Shown: positions 22,607-34,848 of the stretch, piece after piece
Numbering within the stretch: position 1 is the stretch's first letter
Layout: every line of letters starts with the position of its first letter
NCBI RefSeq assembly: GCF_033568475.1
Contig: NC_133121.1
Coordinates: 2,418,001 to 2,482,000, forward strand
Source: Henckelia pumila
Lineage: Eukaryota > Streptophyta > Magnoliopsida > Lamiales > Gesneriaceae
Direction: 5' to 3'
Length of the DNA stretch: 64,000 bases
Translations under genes and position numbers: made by a program
Notes under the pieces: model-generated
Told to the model about the DNA's origin: nothing
The model's database searches: none
Seen by the model: the letters and a program-made list of their open reading frames with translations, nothing else

Positions 22607-22786
22607 CAATTGAACAGAAAAAGATCGATTCTGGGGTTAACATTAGCGAGTGGAATCAGCTGTGTTGCTTGCCCGTTTTGTTGCACTGTCCAAAAACAAT
22701 TGAACAGAAAAAGATCGATTCTGGGGTTAACATTAGCGAGTGGAATCAGCTGTGTTGCTTGCCCGTTTTGTTGCACTGTCCAAATG
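22607..22786 (+). repeat. 90-bp in-frame tandem duplication in the OCT pseudogene
   Basis: Two adjacent 90-bp copies encode QLNRKRSILGLTLASGISC and following residues twice. They are identical except at the very end. Confidence 0.95.
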
Positions 22787-22935
22787 GTGCTGGAATTATT
22801 GTCCTTTTTCAGTGCTTGCATGGGAGCTAACGTGATGTTATCTATGCATTGGAGTTGTTTCCCACGTGTGTGAGGAGCTCTGCCGTGTCGATGGTGCGGC
22901 AGGCGGGAATGCTAGGCGGCGTGCTTGGCCCCGTG

Positions 22936-23551
22936 CAGAGATCGCCGGATGTCTATAAATTTATATTTCCAAGTGGGAGTTTCTTCAGATACCAAAAAAC
23001 TAGCTTATAGAAGGTATACTTTTGCTTCTCATTGGCAAAATTTTTTTCTATTTTAAGTTTTTTACTTTTTGCATCTTCTAAGATACTTTGCATTTCATTG
23101 TGATTTGTCAACTTATTTTGCCTATGTATAAACATGTCATTTTTTAAAAACAAATTATATAATGGCGTTCAATTGTTTTTTGTATCTGCAAATAATAAAT
23201 ATTTTTTTTATTTCTCTTGAAGATATTTCATCTCTAATTCATAAACATAAATACTATTGTTCATTATTTTATTCTCTGTTATATATATTGATATGCATCT
23301 CAATACCATGTCGATCAAGTTCTCTTAAAAAATTCATTCTCTCGACCAACAATCATTCAATAACTAAATACATAACTACAAAAAATATATGATAAAATTT
23401 AACCTTATGTCTAATATACATTATAAAATATTATAGGTAAAATATAAAATACATTTCTTATCATTTAAATGGAACAATGGTGTGAATTTTACAAACAAAT
23501 CTTATACAATTAACATATTTTTTTTCACACAAACATGTTTACCATATTTTT
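22936..23551. other. AT-rich segment leading to a Helitron end
   Basis: No gene is recognised. The segment could be the 3' part of a Helitron that carries the OCT pseudogene, since a Helitron-type end closes it. Confidence 0.35.
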
Positions 23552-23587
23552 TCATTTCACACGCAACGCGTGTGCCACGGTTGCTAG
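23552..23587 (+). mobile_element. Helitron-like 3' end
   Basis: Hairpin ACACGC-AAC-GCGTGT (23559-23573), a spacer, then CTAG (23584-23587) followed by T. Confidence 0.5.
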
Positions 23588-24817
23588 TACTCAATTATTC
23601 TAGTCATGTAAATTGCCTATTTCATCAAATATTTGAGAATTTTAATTTTATTAATTAAATAAAGATAATGTAGAACAGATTTTGATTTTTTTAAAAAAAT
23701 AATTAGTATTTTCCGCTCATGCGATGCACGTGAGTTTTTTTTATATAATTAGTAATATTAATGTTTGAAAATTAAATTTCCGAATAATATCAATTTTTAT
23801 AAATTACAATATGAAATATTTTATTTTTTAAATATAGTTTTAATATTTATGATAAAATTTTAAAATTATTTTTAAATAACATTCATAATATTATACTCAT
23901 TTTGATAATTTTGACACTAAAAAGATCTTTCAATGTCAAATGCATGAACATCTTCGTTTAAAATAATTTCATCCTACTCTTAAAAAAAATTCATCCAAAC
24001 ACTTTAACCGTTTATTTTTAAATCAAGTCATGACAGTTTTTAAGCTCCTAAATCAACTTTCAAGGTCTAGTTATTTTTAATAAGTTTAGTCAAACAACTT
24101 CTATATTGTTAATTTTTCCTATTCAAAAGTTTAATTAAAACTTTAAAATTATAAATAAAGATATGATTGGATTTAAAATTATAGATAAAGATAGTATTGA
24201 AATTTTAAAAATGATGATTTTACGAGTGATAAACTATCTGATCTAAAAACATTATAGATAAAAAGGAAATTAGATGAATTTAAAAATATATATAAAAATA
24301 ATACTGAAAATTCAAAAGAAATAATATATTAGGAAAATAAAAAAAATAAGTATAAAATTATCTATAAGAAGAAGAAATTATCGACGAGTGTCAAATTTTT
24401 TTAATTTAGGCGAAAAAAATGGGGATGAATGTAAATTTATTTTGGGCTCCACCAAATTAAGGGAAAATTGAGATTTTAATTAAATTAAATAGTAAGTTAA
24501 TAAAATGCATGCAGTTATCTTTCTTAAGATTTAAAATCTTCAAACTTTATGAAATTATTATAAAATCAAGAAAGAATCATATGTGATAAAAGATTACATG
24601 ATCCTAATTGTATAGGTACGTACGCAAAGATTTTAAAATATCCATCCAACACTTTAAAGTATTGCACTTGGTTTGTTATAGAAAAATATCTAACTAATAA
24701 TTTACAAAGGAAAAATGTCTTTTACGATTGATTTATTTTTTTTTGTGACGTGAGAATTATCAGCCGCTAACTTTTGCCACAAATCAAACCAAAATACCAA
24801 AACACGATTCAAGAAAG
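23588..24817. other. Spacer with an inverted Helitron-like end and duplicated F-box upstream DNA
   Basis: On the - strand near 23735-23705 the order hairpin (CTCACGTGCATCGCATGAG), spacer and CTAA before T suggests another Helitron end in the opposite direction. 23821-24720 is collinear with 9541-10560. No gene. Confidence 0.45.
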
Positions 24818-25110
24818 ATGGCGTCGGAGTTCGATCGTCTTCCGAATGAGCTAATCATATATGTATTCGAGAAGATATTGAATGCAAGAAGCCTATTCAT
24901 GTGCTACTCCGCCTGCAAGCAATTTGGCGCACTTGTTCATCAAACCCGATTCGTTTCTGTGCGAATTCCATCTTCTTTCAGTACTTCGGTTCATGTTTGG
25001 CCACCCGGAATCCTAAAATTTCTGAGGAAACTTCGTGGAGTGGAATCCGCGCCTATTCACTTCTCTCTCCCTGATCCTTCCTTCATTATTAACTCAGTCA
25101 ATTTGTTCCA
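24818..25110 (+). pseudogene. F-box family copy 7, 3'-truncated
   Basis: The ATG at 24818 (AAGATGGCG context) encodes MASEFDRLPNELIIYVFEKI, the F-box, then VWPPGILKFLRKLRGVESAP and IHFSLPDPS, collinear with copy 3 residues 1-95. The reading frame stays open to 25132 through unrelated residues. The substrate-binding region is missing. It is the copy nearest the SKP1-like array. Confidence 0.7.
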
Positions 25111-25567
25111 GCCTTCTTCCTCAAATAGTTGAGAAAAAGGAATAGAGAAACTGTTGGAGGCAAATTGTTCACTAACATCGCCAATAGGCGGAGAAAAAAG
25201 AAGGCAAACCTGCCCAAGTATGCATCTCGGGATGGTCGCCAGCTCCGGAGTCCATACAAGACTGAAGCAAGAGTTCTCGGAGAGATCGGGGTTCCTCTAT
25301 AGAATCTCCAGAAATCAAGAATTTCTTTTGAGTAATGGTAATTCTATCGAATCACCAGTCTATCAGAAGAGTTTTCTATATTGATAGTCTCCAAATCAGG
25401 AATGATATTGATAATATCTTTGGCATACCGGAGATAGAGTTTGGAATGATTAACCGCATCGATAGTAAGCTGTTGGAAAACAAGGTCAGCTGAGACGCTC
25501 TGTTCAGGGTCTATATTTTTAAATTTTGTTACAACCACAAAATGTGTTAATTTTGTTACATTAATAT

Positions 25568-25609
<42 letters not shown>

Positions 25610-25639
25610 ATTTAAATTTAAAACAAATGAACATCAACA
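25111..25639. other. Unrecognised segment and (TA)n repeat
   Basis: A - strand open stretch (about 25640-25344) contains FQQLTIDAVNHSKLYLRYAK and may be a fragment of an unknown gene. I do not recognise the family. A (TA)n tract lies at 25571-25608. Confidence 0.35.
25571..25608. repeat. (TA)n microsatellite
   Basis: About 18 TA units. Confidence 0.9.
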
Positions 25640-25871
25640 TACTCGCACTAGACTATTTCGAGGATTTTTTAAAATCTTCGAACTCGAACCCATCAATGCC
25701 TCCCCGAACTCATCCCATTTCGGGTTTCACACAAGGGTACTCAAACCCACGGAGAAAGTTGTCATCCTTGAGCCAGATTAAAAAGTTAAGAAACCAAAAA
25801 AATATTACATGATAAAATATTACACAAACAGTGAGTAATTAGCCAAAATTCGATTTGGTAGTGATAGAATT

Positions 25872-26139
25872 ACATTGACAAGATCAAAGAGAGTGACCAG
25901 TTCAACATACAAAAATGTTGTATCGAACCGAGACAAATCATCGTCAATAGTGGCTTTCCAGTGTGTCATCCAATAATCAGTCATTTGCACAAGATCTCGG
26001 ACTTAAATGGCACGCGTAAATCCTGACCAGGAGTTACCATGATATGCTTGATAGTTGGCGATTCCTCAAGCATCAACCTCGGAACGAAGGACCTAACCCC
26101 ATCGGAGCACTCCACCTCGAAGAACAAAATGTCTGGCAT
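25872..26139 (-). pseudogene. SKP1-like A1
   Basis: The ATG at 26139 gives 52 residues: MPDILFFEVECSDGVRSFVP, then LMLEESPTIKHIM and SEILCK, then TGA. The second half (DYWMTHWKATIDDDLSRFD, then LVTLFDLVNVI) continues in another frame because one base is missing from GCAAA(G)TG. Confidence 0.75.
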
Positions 26140-26522
26140 CGATTTTGGCTGCACGAACCCTAGCTAACAAGGGAGTTAGGATTTAAAAAGTACAAGGCCT
26201 AAAATTTTATAATTTCGAATACTTTATTTTTTTACTTTGGGGTCTAATTGTATCGATGCTCCTAAAAAAATATTGAATCATTTATCTAAAAAAATCACCC
26301 TTGTCCATGTTTATTTCACAATTTTGATTCGTGCAATTAAAATAATATAGTTTTATAGACTTTTAAATCGGTGGTCTAAATCTTCTTATCTATTAGACTC
26401 AAACATTTATTTATTTTTGGATTATATACTAGTTTCTTTGTGTACACTCATTTTCTACTTTTTTGTCATCCTTTAGAGCCCAATTTCAAAATCATCTCTT
26501 TATATATGTTAATTCTTCAATA

Positions 26523-26562
26523 TCATCCAATAATCGGCCACTTTGCTCAGGATCTCGGACAT
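26523..26562 (-). pseudogene. SKP1-like B1, stub
   Basis: Only MSEILSKVADYWM remains, then homology ends. Confidence 0.55.
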
Positions 26563-27000
26563 AAAGAATAGGGATTTGGGGTTTGCGGGTAAGAGACGAG
26601 GAGTGAAAAAACAAAAAGAATTGAAAATTGGGGGTGAGACTGGGAGTGAGGGTATGAGTATTATATTTTCACGTGTAAATCTTAAATTTTATTGAAATTA
26701 TTATTAATGATTTATTATTATTATCGGGGATATCGGAGTGAGTTCAGAGATAGGGATAAACATGAACATACTCTCCCTAGACTATTTCGAGGATTTTTTT
26801 AAAATCTTCAAACCCAGACCCATCAATGCCTCTTCGAACTCATCCCGTTTTGGGTTTCATACAAGGGTACTCGAACCCAAGGAGAAAATTGTCATCCCTG
26901 AGCCAGATTACAAATTTTAGAAACCAAAAAATATCACATGATAAAATATTATACCAATAGAGAGTAATTAGGCAAAATTCGATTTGAGAGTGATAGGAAT

Positions 27001-27268
27001 TACATTAAACAAATCAAAAAAGTTATCAGTTCAACATCCATTAACGGAGTATCGAACCGAGAGAAATCATCGTCAGCAGTGGCTTTCCAGTGTGTCATCC
27101 AATAATCAATCATTTGCTCAAGATCTTGGATGTAAATGGCAAGCGTAAATCCTGACTGGGAGTTACCATGATATGCTTGATAGTTGGCGATTCCTCAAGC
27201 ATCGGCCTTGGAACAAATGACCTAACCCCATCATTGCACTCCACATTAAAGAACTAAATGTCTGGAAT
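27001..27268 (-). pseudogene. SKP1-like A2
   Basis: The start ATG has become ATT. It reads FFNVECNDGVRSFVPRPMLE and ESPTIKHIM, then the same one-base deletion, then DYWMTHWKATADDDFSRFD. Confidence 0.7.
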
Positions 27269-27784
27269 TGATTTTGGCTGCACGAACCCTAGCTAACCGG
27301 AAGGGGGAAATGGGTGTAATTGAGGGAGGCAACAGCAGATTCATAATTTTAAAAGTACTAGGCCTAAATTTTATATTTTGAAATATTTATTTTTTTGAAT
27401 TTTGGGTCTAATTGTGTCGATTATCCTAAAAAAATATTGAATCATTTCTTTTGAAAAATTACCTTTGTCCATGTTTATTTCACAATTTTGATTCGTGTAA
27501 TTAAAATAATGTAGTCTTGTAGACTTTTCACATGATGTGGTTTAAATCTTCTATCTATTAAACTCAAAAATTTATTTTTTGTTGGATTATTTATTAGTTT
27601 CTTCCTGCACACTCACGTTTCTACTTATTTATCATCCTTTAGAGCCCAATGTCAAAATTATATCTTTATATAAGTGTAATTATTTAATATAATCCATCCA
27701 ACAATTTCATAGATTATGTCATTTTATTGAAGTCAAATATATTAATGATGGTAATTTAATATTGTTTGAAACTCTTTTTTGTTC

Positions 27785-27939
27785 CAGATTAAATATTGAA
27801 TTAAATTGACAAGATTAATTAGAGTGGTAAGTTCAACATCCACGAACGCAGGATCCAACCGAGACAAATAATGATCTTCAGATGTGGCTTTGCAATGTGT
27901 CATCCTATAATCGGCCACTTTGCTCAAGATCTCGGACAT
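27785..27939 (-). pseudogene. SKP1-like B2
   Basis: The longest open B copy: MSEILSKVADYRMTHCKATS, then LSRLDPAFVDVELTTLINLV. It runs open for 65 residues to 27742 but lacks the BTB first half and the C-terminal helices. Confidence 0.65.
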
Positions 27940-28368
27940 AAAAAATCGGGATTTGGGGGTCGCGGGTGAGTGACGAGAAGTTAAAGGACAAAAAGAATTG
28001 AGAATTGGGGGAGGCTGCGAGTGAGGGTTTGTCTACTAGATTTTCACGTGTAAAACTTAAATTTTATGAAAATTATTATTAATAATTTATTATTATCGAG
28101 GATATCGGTGCGAGTTCGGAGATGATGATAAAAATCAACATACTCGCCCGAGACTATTTTGGGGATTTTTTAAAATCTCCAAACCATATCCCTTCAATGC
28201 CTCCCTGAACTCATCCCGTTTCGAGTCACACAAGGGTACTCGAACCCATGGAGAAAATTGTTATCCCGGATTCAGATTACAAATTTTGAAAACCAAAAAA
28301 TATCACAAGATAAAATATTATACAATCAGCGAGTAATTAGCCAAAATTCGATTTGATAGTGATAGAAT

Positions 28369-28638
28369 TACATTGAAAAGATCAAAGAGAGTGACCAGTT
28401 CAACATCCATGAATGCAGTATCGAACCGAGACAAATCATCGTCAACAGTGGCTTTCCGGTGTGTTATTCAATAATCAATCATTTGTTCAAGATCTCGGAC
28501 GTAAATGACAATCGTAAATCCTAAACGGGAGTTACCAATGATACGCTTCATAGTTGACTATTCCTCAAGCATCGGTCTCGGAACAAAAGATCTAACCACA
28601 ACGGAGTACTCCACCTCAAAGAACAAAATGTCTGGCAT
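28369..28638 (-). pseudogene. SKP1-like A3
   Basis: The ATG at 28638 is intact. It reads MPDILFFEVEYSVVVRSFVP, then a TAG after MLEE, an extra base, and the shared deletion further on. Confidence 0.7.
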
Positions 28639-29104
28639 AGATTTTGGTTGCACAAACCCTAGCTAACAGGAAGGGAAAAATTGGGTGTAATTGAGGGAGG
28701 CAATTGCGGAGTCAGAATTTAAAAAGTACTCGGCCTAAAATTTTATATTTTCGAATATTTTGTTTTTTTGACTTTTGGGTCTAATTGTGTCGATGATCCT
28801 AAAAAAATCTTGAATCATTTCTTTTGAAAAATTACCCTTGTCCATGTTTATTTCACAATTTTGATTCGTGTAATTAAAATAATGTAGTCTTGTAGACATT
28901 TCACATGAGGTGGTTTAAATCTTCAATCTATTGGACTCAAAAATTTATTTTTTGTTGGATTATTTATTAGTTTCTTCCTGCACACTCACGTTTCTACTTT
29001 TTTTTTCATCCTTTAGAGCCCAATTTCAAAATTATCTCTTCAAATATATTAATGACGATAATTTAATATTGTTTGAAACTTTTTTTTGCTTCAGATTAAA
29101 TATT

Positions 29105-29242
29105 GAATTAAATTGATAAGATTATTAGAGTGGCAAGCTTAACATCCATGAGCGTAGTATCAAACCAAGACAAATCATCGTCAGTAGTGGTTTTGCAATG
29201 TGTCGTCCAATAATCGGCCACTTTGCTCAAGATCAAGGACAT
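29105..29242 (-). pseudogene. SKP1-like B3
   Basis: It reads MSLILSKVADYWTTHCKTTT and DDDLSWFDTTLMDVKLATL, then breaks. The partner copy at 35585-35722 keeps the SEIL codons. Confidence 0.6.
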
Positions 29243-29548
29243 AAAAAATCGGGATTTGGGGTGGCGGGGTGAGAGACGAGGAGTGAAAGGACAAAAAAAT
29301 TGAGAATTGGGGGAGGTTGGGAGTGAGGGTTAGTTAGGGTATTTGATTTTTACGTATAAATCATAAATATTATTGAAATTATAATTAATAATTTATTATT
29401 ATTATCGGGGATATCGGTACGAGTTCGAAGATGGGGATAAACACCAACATACTCGCCCCAGAATATTTTAGGAATTTTTTAAAGTCTCCAAACCCAAACC
29501 CGTCAATGCCTCCTCGAACTCATCCCGTTTCGGGTTTCACACAAGGGT

Positions 29549-29965
29549 TGTAACACCCGGAAATTTTTATACGTAAATTCGCATGCATAATTAGGGAAAA
29601 TAATTATTTAAAAATTATATTTGGGTTAAATGACATTTATATGTTATTTTGTGAATTATATGCATGATTTAAATTTATTTTATCATTTAACCCGCAATTA
29701 TTTATTTTTAGATTTTTGGAGTAAATAAGTTATTTGATCGCGTAGACGGGACCGTGGACGGACGAGATATCAAATTTTGAGCCAAAAATATTTTATGAGC
29801 CTTAAAAATAATATTTTATGGTATTTTGTCAAGAAAATGTTAGTATTTAATTATATATTTATTTAAGGGTTGATTTTTTAGCCAAAATAGTCCCTTTATT
29901 GAATTTTATTAAATTTTAAAATTAGCCTATTTATTTATTTCTGGATTAAGATATTTTATTATGTT
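29549..29965 (+). mobile_element. Truncated gypsy LTR (first 417 bp)
   Basis: It starts TGTAACACCCGGAAA at the same SKP1-spacer position as the full element at 36029 and matches it to ATGTT, where unrelated sequence begins. It is a leftover of the element in the left duplicate. Confidence 0.85.
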
Positions 29966-31253
29966 GAAAATTTCATATTTATTCCACCCAATTTGATATG
30001 TTGTGGTTTTTATATTTAGTTCATGCACTTTGTTCAGTTTGTTGATTGAGTTTAATAGGAAATATATTATTTTTCATCATATTTTTTTAAAAAAAATTAA
30101 AATTTAGTGTGTTAACTTAATGAACTTGATACGCCAAATGCCAAAAAAAAGAGTAAAAATAATGAATCATATTAAATCAAAATAATTAATTTTATTTGGG
30201 AAGTATAAATTACTTTCTCTTGTGTAATTTAGTGTCTTAGTAAAATTTGTGAAAATGGATAACAAGGAATAACAAATAATATTTTCATTAAAAATATTTA
30301 GTTAAAGCAAGACATATAATTGTTTATGGAAATTAATAATTTCTTAAAGAATTTTCAGATAAAAATAATATTTAATAATTGTGTGTACAACTTTATGTAC
30401 AACTCTATGTACATGTAGCATGACTCTTATTTATTTATTATTATTCTTATAGTTAGTTACTGTTAATATTAGTATTATTAGTAACTATAGAAAAAATTTT
30501 ACTTTTTTCATGCTCAGGAGTATTGCTCGTCTCTTTCCCTCCATCGGCTGTTTTTATGTACGGAGGGAAGATTTTATTCCCCTCATTTTTGCAGAATCAA
30601 GAAAACAAATACCCTAATGGGGCGATTCTAAGATATCGAGAGACCTAACTGCAGAACAATAGCTAGAAGAAGAACAAAGGTGATTACCCATTTATTCGGT
30701 GATGTTAGTTCCCATTGGCTGTGAGTTTAAATCTAACTAGTTCTTGTGTTTTGTAGATTTTTCCATGGATGAATATGGAGGCAAGTTTTCTTTTGCATTT
30801 TATGATTTATTTTGGTGGTTTCACATTTCGATTAAGTTTTGTGCATGACGATACTCGCTGTTGTCTTTTTAATCTGTTGGTTTTCATTTTCTCTTTAGAA
30901 ATATTGGATTTATCTACAACACTGATAGGTGAAGTTGCCACGAGATTCCAAAAATTTTTAAAAACTGAATGTGAAAAGATTGGTATACATCTGTCATTTT
31001 TCACCGGACAATGATTACGGATTGCCGGAGGGAAGGTGGATTGTTAAAACTTTTTCCCTCCGTAGACCCAAATCACCCCCTACCAAACCCACCCTTTCTG
31101 CAGGAAGCGTATTACGCCGGGTAACCCCACGGCCCTCAGGTTCAAATATTAGTGCATTGTTTGAGGTACATTTGCATTTGATCGAAATATTAATTTTCAA
31201 TTTTAACTCGTAAATATAGTCATTATTAGTGATTTTTATGTTTTTTATAACAG
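29966..31253. other. Unique spacer between the duplicated blocks
   Basis: AT-rich. Near 30380-30420 there is a partial arm of the MITE family seen at 10639 (ATGTACATGTAGCAT). 30520-31160 is less AT-rich and has exon-like stretches (for example GLPEGRWIVKTFSLRRP near 31020), possibly an upstream exon of the kinase-like remnant. It is not assigned to a family. Confidence 0.35.
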
Positions 31254-31677
31254 ACCGAACTATTTTATTTGGAGTTGGAATTGTTCCGAGGATGCAAACT
31301 TGTCCCATGTTTGAAGGCATATGCAAAAAACTAAGATATCAATTGTTTGGTGATGAAGTATTACCCTGATGGTAATTTATTGTCAAAAATGAAAGGTAAT
31401 TCCATTTTTATTTTTTGGCACTTTCAATTCAATTAAATTTTACTACTTGCCTCGGATTGGATGCACGGTTAATTAGTTTTGTCCTTAGTTGGTGCAAACT
31501 TAAATATAAATAAATACTAATTTGCATATTGGCTTAATTGCAGATACAAACTTAACATGGTCGGAGGCACTCAAAATCTTGATAAGGATTGCTGATATTT
31601 TTAACATGATTCACACAACATTTTTACCACAAAAATTTGTGTATCAAGACGTTAAGACAGAGAATTTTCTTCTCGAC
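31254..31677 (+). pseudogene. Protein kinase-like remnant, two exons
   Basis: Exon 31254-31395 reads ELELFRGCKLVPCLKAYAKN, a stop, then MKYYPDGNLLSKMK. Exon 31544-31677 reads LTWSEALKILIRIADIFNMI and FVYQDVKTENFLLD. These match the kinase N-lobe/hinge (LVYEYMPNG-type) and the catalytic-loop region, where the usual HRD or YRD motif appears as YQD. Splice sites look normal (TATAACAG before exon 1, AAAGGTAA, TTGCAG, GACGTAAG). An in-frame stop and the missing remainder argue for a pseudogene. Confidence 0.45.
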
Positions 31678-31752
31678 GTAAGTTTTACATTAAATATAAT
31701 TTATATTAATGATCCATTCGTTGTAGTATATTTTGACACCAATTTTTCTCAG

Positions 31753-31917
31753 GGCGACGATGTTTATATTTTTATATTGAATTACATTGAAAAGGTTAAA
31801 TAGTGTGGCATGTTCAACATCCACGAACACAGGATCGAACCGAGACAATTCATCGTCAGCAGTGGCTTTGAAATGTGTCATCTAATAATCGGCCACTTTG
31901 CTCAAAATCTCGGACAT
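31753..31917 (-). pseudogene. SKP1-like B4
   Basis: It reads MSEILSKVADY, TAG, MTHFKATADDELSRFDPVFV, DVEHATLFNLFNVIQY. One nonsense codon is present. It lies in the unit that precedes the right duplicate. Confidence 0.65.
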
Positions 31918-32351
31918 AAAGAATCGGGATTTGGCGGTGGCGGGTGAGAGACGTGGAGTAAAATAACAAAAAGAATTGAGAATTGGGGGACTGTGGGAGT
32001 GAGGGTTAGGGTATTAAATTTCACGTGTAAATCTTAAATTTTATTGAAATTATTATTAACAATTTATTATTATTATCGGGGATATCGGTGCGAGTTCGGA
32101 GATGAGGATAAACATCAACATACTCGCCCCAGACTATTTTGTGGATTTTTTAAAATTTCCGAACCCAAACATGTTAATGCCTCCCTGAACTATCTCGTTT
32201 TGAGTTTCACACAAGAGTATTCAAACCCACGGAGAAAATTGTCATCTATGAGCCAGATTACAAATTTTAGAAACCAAAAAATATCGCATGATAAAATATT
32301 ATACAAACGGTAGTAAATAAGCCAAAATTAGATCTGAGAGTGATGAGAATT

Positions 32352-32619
32352 ACATTGACAAGATCAAAGAGAGTGACCAGTTCAACATACAAAAATGCTG
32401 TATCGAACCGAGACAAATCATCGTCAATAGTGGCTTTCCAGTGTGTCATCCAATAATCAGTCATTTGCACAAGATCTCGGACTTAAATGGCACGCGTAAA
32501 TCCTGACCAGGAGTTACCATGATATGCTTGATAGTTGGCGATTCCTCAAGCATCAACCTCGGAACGAATGACCTAACCCCATCGGAGCACTCCACCTCGA
32601 AGAACAAAATGTCTGGCAT
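32352..32619 (-). pseudogene. SKP1-like A1'
   Basis: Duplicate of A1 with a few substitutions. Same 52-residue first half and same frameshift. Confidence 0.75.
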
Positions 32620-33002
32620 CGATTTTGGCTACACGAACCCTAGCTAACAAGGGAGTTAGGATTTAAAAAGTACAAGGCCTAAAATTTTATAATTTCGAAT
32701 ACTTTATTTTTTTACTTTGGGGTCTAATTGTATCGATGCTCCTAAAAAAATATTGAATTATTTATCTAAAAAAATCACCCTTGTCCATGTTTATTTCACA
32801 ATTTTGATTCGTGCAATTAAAATAATATAGTTTTATAGACTTTTAAATCGGTGGTCTAAATCTTCTTATCTATTAGACTCAAACATTTATTTATTTTTGG
32901 ATTATATACTAGTTTCTTTGTGTACACTCATTTTCTACTTTTTTGTCATCCTTTAGAGCCCAATTTCAAAATCATCTCTTTATATATGTTAATTCTTCAA
33001 TA

Positions 33003-33042
33003 TCATCCAATAATCGGCCACTTTGCTCAGGATCTCGGACAT
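33003..33042 (-). pseudogene. SKP1-like B1', stub
   Basis: Duplicate of B1. Confidence 0.5.
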
Positions 33043-33480
33043 AAAGAATAGGGATTTGGGGTTTGCGGGTAAGAGACGAGGAGTGAAAAAACAAAAAGAA
33101 TTGAAAATTGGGGGTGAGACTGGGAGTGAGGGTATGGGTATTATATTTTCACGTGTAAATCTTAAATTTTATTGAAATTATTATTAATGATTTATTATTA
33201 TTATCGGGGATATCGGAGTGAGTTCAGAGATAGGGATAAACATGAACATACTCTCCCTAGACTATTTCGAGGATTTTTTTAAAATCTTCAAACCCATACC
33301 CATCAATGCCTCTTCGAACTCATCCCGTTTTGGGTTTCATACAAGGGTACTCGAACCCAAGGAGAAAATTGTCATCCCTGAGCCAGATTACAAATTTTAG
33401 AAACCAAAAAATATCACATGATAAAATATTATACCAATAGAGAGTAATTAGGCAAAATTCGATTTGAGAGTGATAGGAAT

Positions 33481-33748
33481 TACATTAAACAAATCAAAAA
33501 AGTTATCAGTTCAACATCCATTAACGGAGTATCGAACCGAGAGAAATCATCGTCAGCAGTGGCTTTCCAGTGTGTCATCCAATAATCAATCATTTGCTCA
33601 AGATCTTGGATGTAAATGGCAAGCGTAAATCCTGACTGGGAGTTACCATGATATGCTTGATAGTTGGCGATTCCTCAAGCATCGGCCTTGGAACAAATGA
33701 CCTAACCCCATCATTGCACTCCACATTAAAGAACTAAATGTCTGGAAT
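33481..33748 (-). pseudogene. SKP1-like A2'
   Basis: Duplicate of A2, also lacking the start ATG. Confidence 0.7.
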
Positions 33749-34264
33749 TGATTTTGGCTGCACGAACCCTAGCTAACCGGAAGGGGGAAATGGGTGTAAT
33801 TGAGGGAGGCAACAGCAGATTCATAATTTTAAAAGTACTAGGCCTAAATTTTATATTTTGAAATATTTATTTTTTTGAATTTTGGGTCTAATTGTGTCGA
33901 TTATCCTAAAAAAATATTGAATCATTTCTTTTGAAAAATTACCTTTGTCCATGTTTATTTCACAATTTTGATTCGTGTAATTAAAATAATGTAGTCTTGT
34001 AGACTTTTCACATGATGTGGTTTAAATCTTCTATCTATTAAACTCAAAAATTTATTTTTTGTTGGATTATTTATTAGTTTCTTCCTGCACACTCACGTTT
34101 CTACTTATTTATCATCCTTTAGAGCCCAATGTCAAAATTATATCTTTATATAAGTGTAATTATTTAATATAATCCATCCAACAATTTCATAGATTATGTC
34201 ATTTTATTGAAGTCAAATATATTAATGATGGTAATTTAATATTGTTTGAAACTCTTTTTTGTTC

Positions 34265-34419
34265 CAGATTAAATATTGAATTAAATTGACAAGATTAATT
34301 AGAGTGGTAAGTTCAACATCCACGAACGCAGGATCCAACCGAGACAAATAATGATCTTCAGATGTGGCTTTGCAATGTGTCATCCTATAATCGGCCACTT
34401 TGCTCAAGATCTCGGACAT
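34265..34419 (-). pseudogene. SKP1-like B2'
   Basis: Encodes the same 65 residues as B2, unchanged. Confidence 0.65.
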
Positions 34420-34848
34420 AAAAAATCGGGATTTGGGGGTCGCGGGTGAGTGACGAGAAGTTAAAGGACAAAAAGAATTGAGAATTGGGGGAGGCTGCGA
34501 GTGAGGGTTTGTCTACTAGATTTTCACGTGTAAAACTTAAATTTTATGAAAATTATTATTAATAATTTATTATTATCGAGGATATCGGTGCGAGTTCGGA
34601 GATGATGATAAAAATCAACATACTCGCCCGAGACTATTTTGGGGATTTTTTAAAATCTCCAAACCATATCCCTTCAATGCCTCCCTGAACTCATCCCGTT
34701 TCGAGTCACACAAGGGTACTCGAACCCATGGAGAAAATTGTTATCCCGGATTCAGATTACAAATTTTGAAAACCAAAAAATATCACAAGATAAAATATTA
34801 TACAATCAGCGAGTAATTAGCCAAAATTCGATTTGATAGTGATAGAAT

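Larger units (their letters stand above)
21495..22935 (+). pseudogene. Organic cation/carnitine transporter (OCT-like, MFS) pseudogene
   Basis: The start MTDENPLLSDTN is followed by a motif typical of plant OCT proteins (IEHYIGEFGWGQFLQAILLS, then FAWFFDAQQTF). Later pieces in shifting frames include GGFVLATLVDSSLGRKNMLV, KKWRGKAGIVGFACYTLGF, RLIYLLTCVPS, QESPRWLF, GIGMIYYGLPLGLGN and MGANVML. These follow major facilitator order, with the family ESPRWL motif. There are at least three frameshifts or stops (TGA near 21718, others near 21890, 22023 and 22440) and two tandem duplications of 31 and 90 bp. Homology ends near GMLGGVLGPV, before the final membrane helices. The intact protein would be a membrane transporter; this copy is not functional. 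Confidence 0.8.
25872..29965. repeat. Segmental duplication, left copy
   Basis: 4,094 bp are repeated at 32352-36445 with a constant offset of 6,480 bp and no indels that I can see. Comparing by eye I count fewer than about 20 substitutions. The left edge falls inside a SKP1-like unit and the right edge falls 417 bp into a gypsy LTR. Confidence 0.92.

Noticed and set aside
25344-25640. A 98-residue - strand frame as a real gene
   Set aside because: Its start lies in a (TA)n tract and I could not assign a family; kept only as an unrecognised fragment.
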